This document shows positions 57,286 to 64,000 of a stretch of 64,000 bases of DNA, in pieces (position 1 is the first letter of the stretch; every line of letters begins with the position of its first letter). The notes beneath the pieces were generated by a model. That model was not told the origin of the DNA. It did not search any database and saw only the letters and a list, made by a program, of their open reading frames with translations. The DNA is from Poa pratensis (lineage: Eukaryota; Streptophyta; Magnoliopsida; Poales; Poaceae). The stretch lies in assembly GCA_947311845.1 (NCBI GenBank), contig CAMZMU010000081.1, positions 989,005 to 1,053,004 on the forward strand. The letters run 5' to 3'. A program made the translations under genes and the position numbers.

Positions 57286-58920
57286 TGCATCAGAAAACAT
57301 AACTGAAGAGCCCCACTTCATGCTCTCTGAAGCTCCTCTCCGTGGCGCTGGTCACGTGCACGAATCTTGCACTCCTGCTGCTGCCGCGGTGAACTTGGTG
57401 CCGGCTCGATGTGGCTTCTGCTTAAGAATGTAGAGTTGTTATGATTGCTCCTGATGGTTATTCATTATAGATTATGAAAAGAAGTGCATCCAGCCTAAAT
57501 GGATGGTACCTCGGCTTGGTGGTGGCGACTTTAACCTTCAGCGATCAGATCCTAGAACTAATTGGCGCTCCTTCTGAAGGGTCCGCCGATGGTAAAAAAA
57601 ACTATTTGTTAGCCTGAAATGAAACAATCACAAGGCTTTATTACTGACATAACCATTTATCACCTAACAATAGAAAACCTCCATACAATTATGAACAGAT
57701 TGAGTAATCTAACTGACAAAAGTATCATGTTTGATAAACTACTGACATAACCATTTATCAAAAAGCCACAACAACTGTATATTGCATAGCATACAAAAAA
57801 CAATTAATTAGGTAGAAGTTAAGCTAGTTTCAGATATCCCATACCTGCTCCCAACGCACAGCGAAGGCGTGGATGTCCAACAACAAAATGCTCCATGTTA
57901 TTTATGGAAGTCAAGAGGAATTGTATTATTCTAAGGCATTGAGTTGAACAGACTTCATGTGATATTAGAGAGGGTCCAGTGATAGCTACAGCCAACAACC
58001 AGAAAAATATTGAACAAACCTTAGATTGTGTAGGTGACCAATGAATATCATTCTAGCTCCGCATGTTGTACAGTACATGATATTTCCTTCAATCGTTTGC
58101 TATTGGTGTCGACATCCATTGTTGCTGAGAAGCACCTACAGTCTACAGAAGCTCACGGTACCATCCTCCACCAGTCTCCTAGTCATGCACAACATGAAAA
58201 ATTGGTACCCATATCATTCATTTAACATCAAAACATAAAGAAACTATTGCTGCTGCATGACGACTGATACTGAAGAGAGACAATACAACCGGAAAATAAG
58301 CTATTCAGCTCACACACATGGTTGAGCACGGATTCTCGTGGAGACGCAGCAAACTCACGAACAACACCTGAGACCAGAAGCCAGGCCGATGCTCGGAGAT
58401 TAGGAGGCTGCGCCAACTGAATTGGCGGCGACAGATCGGCAAACCTGAGCTGCAGTCGCCAGGCTACGAGCGGGCGCCGTAGCAAGGCCAGAGGGGAGCA
58501 GCAGGACCTCCGTGGAGGAGCAAGGCGGCGCACAGTCGCAGTCGCATCTGGTACGGCACAAGCCAGCTAGCTGTACGGTCGATTTGGGGGCAATTTTGTG
58601 ATGGACGTTGAATTGCTGGGATGAAAGACCGGAGGAGACGCCCGCCGCTGCCGTCTGCCGTGGGACGACCTCCTCCAGCGGCGGCGAGGGTTGTGGGCGA
58701 TGCGTGGGAGGCTTTCTGCGGCGGCTGCCCGGGGCCTCGGAGGGAAGGGAACGAATTTCTCAGGAGAAACTGCCGGCCATTATGGGGAGGAGACGAGGAG
58801 TAGAATCGAGGAGCCGAGGAGATTTTTTTTTTCCGTTGCGAAGCGAAGGTGTGACGAAGCGAGACGACGTAACGCTGAGTGGCAGACTAAGGAACCAAAT
58901 TTGTTTTTTAGATAGGAGAG
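57286..58920. other. Interior of the probable Helitron, no identified gene
   Basis: Short frames at 58034-58238, and GC-rich opposed frames at 58228-58985 with Arg/Pro-rich composition. These could be a captured first exon (58380-58850). No domain is recognised. Confidence 0.4.
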
Positions 58921-58925
58921 AGAGA

Positions 58926-59715
58926 TATCTAAATGTTTTAGTCACCACCATCTCACTAACCCTCCTTTACAATGCAACTAAATGATAGGCTAAGTGGATA
59001 GTAATGGATTGATTCGATATCCTATATGTCAGCATGACCTAACAACCACCTCAGAAAGCAACATCTACCAACTCCTGAGCCAAGCATAAGGGCACGTTGA
59101 TTGATGTACCCTTTCCCGCACATCGGTGTCACGGTTCCGTATCACTGCCAGGCTTCCTGTTCTTGTGAGTTGTGACGCATTAGGTCATATGTCAATTGTT
59201 CGGAATGGCATTGTTTAGCTACCTGAGCTTGTAATGTTCATGTTCTCCGGCCACTTGGTTTCATCCCAACGACTAGTCGAGGCGTATCTTTCTCTGAGCG
59301 TTTATTCACTCTCAAGCAAAGTTCAATCCTTTCGCTGAAAATCATAATCATGACGCAGAGATATTGTCTCTGGCCTGACTATATTGGGCAGCTTAATGTC
59401 TAGGTATAAAGCTCGCCAGTAAGCCATGTGGATTTCTGATTGGTGATTTTTTTTTTAATAAAATAAAAATAATATCAGGAGTGAGTTACGCTCTAAAATG
59501 GAACACCAGGAGTGAGTTCAATCTCGAAAAAATAACACCGGAACTGAGTTTCCACCAAAATAGTTTTGAAAGGGTATTTCATCAATCAATATTAACCAAG
59601 ATATTAGAAGCAATTAGGACCATGCGTACACCAGATCTAGTTCAAACTCCAAACCCATTCCTAAACGCAAATCATCTTCATCTTTCCTTACAAATACATT
59701 TGGACAAGCTGGGAA
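58926..59715. other. No gene seen
   Basis: Mixed to AT-rich sequence with an open frame of 88 codons (59481-59747) lacking any recognisable domain. Confidence 0.4.
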
Positions 59716-59830
59716 ATTTTATTACTCATGGTATCGCAAGGATATAATGTATCACACCAAGCCTCTGCATAACAGCGATGAACACAGCAGAAACAATCCA
59801 AACATAAATAAAACGTAAAAGGGGCGAAGT
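59716..59830 (-). mobile_element. Minus-strand retroposon 3' end fragment
   Basis: On the minus strand: TATGCAGAGGCTTGGTGTGA, TACATTATATCCTTGCGATA, CCATGAGTAATAAAATTT. It resembles the tails at 49745 and 55796 and carries an AATAAA motif near the end. No long poly(A) run and no 5' end were identified. Confidence 0.5.
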
Positions 59831-61585
59831 AAAAGAATCAATCATATAAACCATAGAACGACTATGCAGATGGAGGTCCGATCCGAATGTTACGCGGCCA
59901 CCCATGTAGTAGATGGCAATCCACAAGAGTATCCTTATGTGTTATTTGGATTCGTTGATTTCCACTGGAGCACTGCACCTACAGAAAGTATATTAACAAA
60001 TAACAGTTCATCATCGTAACTAAGAGAGTCTAGCGCAATTGGCGTGATGAGTTTTGTTGTTCTTGTACAGGAATTTTTTGTATTGTATGAAAATAAATGG
60101 TGTGTAGATTTCGATTTTTGTCTTTAACAGCTCCACATGATCTTGCTGCACATCGCTTTTAGCTATTGCATGGTCAATCTAAACTTCCGAAACACATGCT
60201 CTTGACTCTGCTCGATTGGAATACAGCTGCGCCCAACCTAACCGTTCACATGCAGCTGCGTCGGGCCTCACCGGAGCATCCAACCTTAGGAGACCAACCC
60301 GTCCCCCCTCTCCCTCGCTGTCGTCGCTGGAAGACGCAAGGAAAAGCCCGTGCGGCGCTGCGTTGGTGGGTCCTACATTTTGGTGCCCCTAGATCGAACG
60401 ATGGGGCACTCGTTGGTTGTGTTTCCCTTTAGTGGCATCGTTTTGGAGGGTCGGTCAAGGAAGCGTCAATGGTGTTCCCGGCGTTCATGATGAGGACAAG
60501 CTGGAGAGGCGTCGTCTTGCTATGTCGGCCGGCAGGTCTCGGCGGCGTGGTGTCACGGTGTATCTGGCGAACACATGCGAGACAGTAGTGTTGTTTGGCA
60601 CTGTGGTGGTCCCGACAGCTGGCCTGACGAGAGTCTTTGGTTCGATCTACCCTGAAATTGGTCGGCAAAATATATATGGCGGTGGTAACTTTTGAAGCGT
60701 GCGCAGTAAGCGCTCTCTTTAGATCAGACCGCTGAGCCGACGATAGTTGTGGCCGGGGAACAAGACCCCGTTTGTCTCATCTATCATCACGGGCGGATTT
60801 ACCGTCTGGGCAACCTGGGCACGTGCCTGGGCTCGGTGGCGCCGCCAACAGCACTCCGGCGAGCTGCTGGAGCGATCCTGGTCGCTGGAACGGCGAGAAT
60901 TCACGATCTCTGGTGTAAATACGCTCTATTGTCTTAAGCGAATAGCGTTCCTCTCCGTCTTAATTGTTGCGTCTTCCCGCGCATAAGTTGGCAGACGGGA
61001 CCACCTCACGGGTGTCTCATCCAGCCGGCTCCCTGGACTCGGCATCGAATAAATTCGGGAGATCGTTCGCCAATAATGCGCAGCTATTTCGGTGACGCAA
61101 CTACTGTCCTTTCGATCGTTTTTTCTGATATTGTTTAAATTTTAGGGAAAGGGAGGAGAATTCGGGAGGACAGCCCGTGAGGTTGAGTTCTTTGCCAGTT
61201 GGATATGAGCTTCTCTGCACTTTAGCTTTGTCCGATTAAGGCGGCTCAGTGCTTTTCATCACGGATCTTGGACTGGTGAGTCCCTCCTATCTCAGACGGT
61301 CCACTCGGGAAACTTGGTAGACAAGTCCCTTCCTTAGGAAAAAATTGGTGTAGATTCCTTCCCTACGAAGATACATGTGCTAGAGCCGGCGTAAAGCCCA
61401 GTCTGTTCGACGGTATGTGCTGGAGCCGAATACGATGGCTTTGGTTGACATGGTATCGAGTCGGAATGACAAGGGGTCGTGCATAACCTTTTTATTTAAG
61501 TTTGTACGAAAAACTACAATGGTAACAGATTAAGCCGGTAGCGAATAAAAATAGTCAGTGACGGCTCCAGTTATCCGAGTCCATC
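59831..61585. other. Unassigned, no supported gene
   Basis: Includes a GC-rich stretch (60220-60960) with opposed frames of 60-92 codons and no domain, and mixed sequence after it. No boundaries or repeats are recognised. Confidence 0.35.
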
Positions 61586-61640
61586 CACTACTGGAAAAAA
61601 GGCTGGAAAGAGAGCGTGATGTACATAATGCAACATACGC
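61586..61640 (+). mobile_element. Possible left terminus of another CACTA element
   Basis: CACTACTGGAAAAAAGGCTG is close to the consensus end of grass CACTA elements (CACTACTAGAAAA-type) and to the ends of the 14125 element. No right end, subterminal hairpins or 3-bp duplication can be shown within the window. If real, the element runs rightwards past 64000. Confidence 0.4.
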
Positions 61641-62439
61641 GGTAACCAATGGCGAAAACCCCACCGCACCCCATGATATTGCAAAAGCTGACCAATAGCA
61701 AGACGCCACCGAGAGAAATAAAGAAGAGCCTGATAAATTCCCCTACCATACCCCTAAACTACAAACAACGCTAACGCGAAACACTGCGATCGGAACACAA
61801 AAAAGACAAACCCACCGCACAAACAGGACAAGAAATCAGAGCACAAACATATGATAAAAATACAGCAAATCTAAACAATTTCATGGAAAAACATATTGGA
61901 CAGGCATACAATGTAAACATGCAAAAGAGTTCGCCCAGCCGAATAACGTATACATAAATCAGCAAGTACTCCGACGCCTAAAAAACTTGAAACAGGATGA
62001 ACCGCCCTATACCCCGAAACGAAGATCTATCCAACGAACTGACGACCTGCAAAAGTAACATGACAAAAATAGTCAGACGACTTCCATAATCCTGTTCGTT
62101 TTTTCTATTTAGCAGCACACATAGTTGCTCGAGGACTTACGAACGAAGGAACTTGCCTCGAAGGCTTCCTAGGCATGGATCTTGGCTACCAATTTACCCA
62201 AGAAATTCCGATGGGGAACATCATCCGGCTTAACTATTTGTAGTGCCCATAGTGTCGCTGAAGTCGGCTCAAGTTGAGTGTACTGTCGCTAGAATCGTCT
62301 CCGGGATTAGTCTCTGTTGTTGGTTTATTTGTTTGTTACTTTTTGTGTTATGTTTGGTTTATCTCGTGTTATTGTTAATTGACTTGTGATCTAATGTTCC
62401 TTATGTCTTTGCAGGTCGTCATCTGCACCGGTTGTCCGT

Positions 62440-62520
62440 GGTGACGTGATCGCATGGTGCATTAAGACCAACTATGGCTCCTAGAGTTGGCGTGATCGCA
62501 CGGTGCAATAAGACGAAATA
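62440..62520. repeat. About 50-bp direct duplication
   Basis: GACGTGATCGCATGGTGCAT TAAGACCAA and GGCGTGATCGCACGGTGCAA TAAGACGAA are separated by about 45 bases. Confidence 0.6.
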
Positions 62521-62714
62521 GGGCCGATGACGGCGGACCTGTAAGCGGCGGCCTACGAACAAAGACATAACTCAACAGAAACAAATATAAGAAAAAACAA
62601 AAAAGAAAGAAGAACAACACGCAAAAGCAACAAGCAACTAAATAATACAGATACAGAACACGACCAGCAAGATAAATAAAAGAAGAACAACAAAGAGATA
62701 AACAAATGAAGAAA

Positions 62715-63420
62715 CAATAGACGAGTAAGCCGACTAGCTCCAACGGGGAGCCGGCAGCGCTCACCAGCCAGAATAACTCAAATATGACCGGAACCCGAAG
62801 CCAAAAAGGAAACACTATGAAAAGTACGAAAGAAACCAAACAACAAAAGTAAAAATATAAACAAAGAATGAAGAACAAACAGATAATCACGGCAAGAAAG
62901 CACAAACAAATCTCGACGGAATCGACCTTAACCGAAAGAACAACAGACCAGTAAGCCGACCAGATCCAACGGGGAACCGGCAGCACCCACCAACCAAGAT
63001 AACTCAGAAATGACATGAACCCGAAGCCAAAAAGGAAACAAAAAACATACACGTCTGAGATATTCCCGAGTAAGACAAGACCTGCAAGGAAAAAAGGCAA
63101 AGGAGGTAAATTCAAATATGAAAAGCACAAAATAAACCAAACAACAAGAATATAAACTATAAACAAAGAAGGAAGAACAAACAGTTAAACACGGCAAGAA
63201 AGCACAAACAAATCCCGATGGGACCGACCTTAGCCCGGAAAAACAACAAACCAATAAGCCGACCAGCTCCAACCGTGAGCCGGCAGCGCCCACCAAGAAA
63301 GATAACTCGGAAATGACAGGAACCCGAAGCCAAAAAGGAAACAAAAACCACCCACGTCTGAGATATTCCTGAGTAAGACAATGCCCGCAAAGAAAAAGGC
63401 GAAAGAGGTCACAAAAAAAA
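62715..63420. repeat. About 300-bp tandem repeat, three copies
   Basis: Each copy contains AGTAAGCCGACCAGCTCCAA, CCGGCAGCGCCCACCA, GAACCCGAAGCCAAAAAGGA AAC and AGAACAAACAG...CACGGCAAGAAAGCACAAACA. Copies start near 62715, 62938 and 63241. The first copy lacks about 75 bases (the CACGTCTGAGATATTCC part). CACAAACAAATC repeats at 62901 and 63203, a 302-bp period. The long minus-strand frames here (up to 234 codons) are A-rich repeat read backwards. Confidence 0.85.
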
Positions 63421-64000
63421 ATTTAAAAGAATGAAAGAAACCAAACAGAAAGAATATAAAACAAAAATAGCAAGAGACCGATCTGCAAAAAAAATTGTGT
63501 GGAAAGAACGAACAAACAGGCATGGATACGTGAAAACACGAACCGGGCAACCAATGAATAAAACATACATTAGATTAGGCAGTGACCAGGAAAACTTGAT
63601 CATCTAACAACCCGGTTGATCCATACGTGAACAACAACCTGCGCCGGCGAAGAGGAAGCAAAACCCGGCACGTCCCGCACCGCAACCCGAAAAAAAAACC
63701 CGGCGACCTGCGAAAAAACAGAACAACGAACAGAAAAGAGACGTGAGAGACCCAGTAAACAAAGATGAACAAAACACATAAGCAAGAAACATTACGATCA
63801 GCACGACCAAAAAACACCAAACAATCAAGCAGCAAGAAAAAATAATGAAAAACCACACCAACAGCATCCCAAAAATCCCACGATAGCTAGCAACAAACAA
63901 ATAACAAAACGCAGATCGACCATAAGAACAGTATGCACAGAAAGCACAATGAAAACAGGGCTGACCTTAACCGGACGAACAAGAATCCAATTAACCGGTG
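63421..64000. other. A-rich segment, no gene
   Basis: A-rich sequence resembling the tandem repeat in composition but without clear further copies. Minus-strand frames are Phe/Leu/Val-rich and low complexity. The window ends inside it. Confidence 0.45.

Larger units (their letters stand above)
56465..58925 (-). mobile_element. Probable minus-strand Helitron, about 2.5 kb
   Basis: On the minus strand the 3' end reads CGTTGCAACG (a 10-bp palindrome), CACGGACATTTAGCTAG, then T. GCGTTGCAACG...CTAG ends like this are frequent in Triticeae Helitrons. The best 5' end is TCTCTCTCTCCTATCTAAAA on the minus strand, whose first base is at about 58925, preceded by A. No Rep/helicase gene is visible. The 5' end lies in a GAGAGA run, so its position is uncertain by a few bases. 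Confidence 0.5.

Noticed and set aside
62462..63900. Long minus-strand frames (up to 234 codons) with hydrophobic, membrane-like products
   Set aside because: They overlap in several frames and come from an A-rich 300-bp tandem repeat read backwards, which gives Phe/Leu/Val/Ser codons.

Overview
This window looks like intergenic DNA of a large grass genome, most likely Triticeae (wheat, Aegilops or barley group). The evidence is a set of cereal Stowaway MITEs with CTCCCTCCGT ends, an Au-type SINE, a CACTA element with GGTCCCGGTTCG subterminal repeats, Gypsy-type LTR sequence, a plant L1-clade LINE and a Helitron. I found no convincing host gene, rRNA or tRNA gene. Nearly all coding sequence belongs to transposable elements, and every large transposon gene is broken by frameshifts or stops.

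Layout. 1-1200: unassigned, partly GC-rich. 1212-1477: Au-like SINE. 1690-2342 and 8906-9256: three copies of a 327-bp tandem repeat, split by a 6.56-kb Mutator-like insertion (2343-8905, 9-bp target duplication TTTAAAGTA). That insertion carries two arrays of TTGCAACTG motifs and is itself interrupted by a solo LTR (4962-6458, duplication GCCCT). 9257-14124: AT-rich repeats and five Stowaway-type MITEs.

14125-35614: a complete CACTA element of 21.5 kb (duplication TTC). It carries a broken TNP2 transposase, two small passenger ORFs with their own TATA boxes, a SINE with a 19-bp duplication, an 8.8-kb Helitron (22453-31233), and a broken second gene ending in a Ulp1/C48 protease domain. 35848-49617: a LINE with an extra upstream ORF, ORF1 (zinc knuckle) and ORF2 (endonuclease, reverse transcriptase, zf-RVT). 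A 6.5-kb LTR retrotransposon on the minus strand (38947-45445, duplication TCTTT) sits inside its ORF1. 49618-64000: mostly minus-strand poly(A)-ended retroposon pieces, a probable minus-strand Helitron (56465-58925), a CACTA-like terminus at 61586 and a 300-bp tandem repeat (62715-63420).

The nesting gives a relative history: 327-bp array, then Mutator-like element, then solo LTR; CACTA, then SINE and Helitron; LINE, then LTR element. The two LTRs of the last element are almost identical, so it is probably the youngest large insertion. Many ORF breaks are single-base changes in homopolymers, so some of the decay could be sequencing error rather than mutation.
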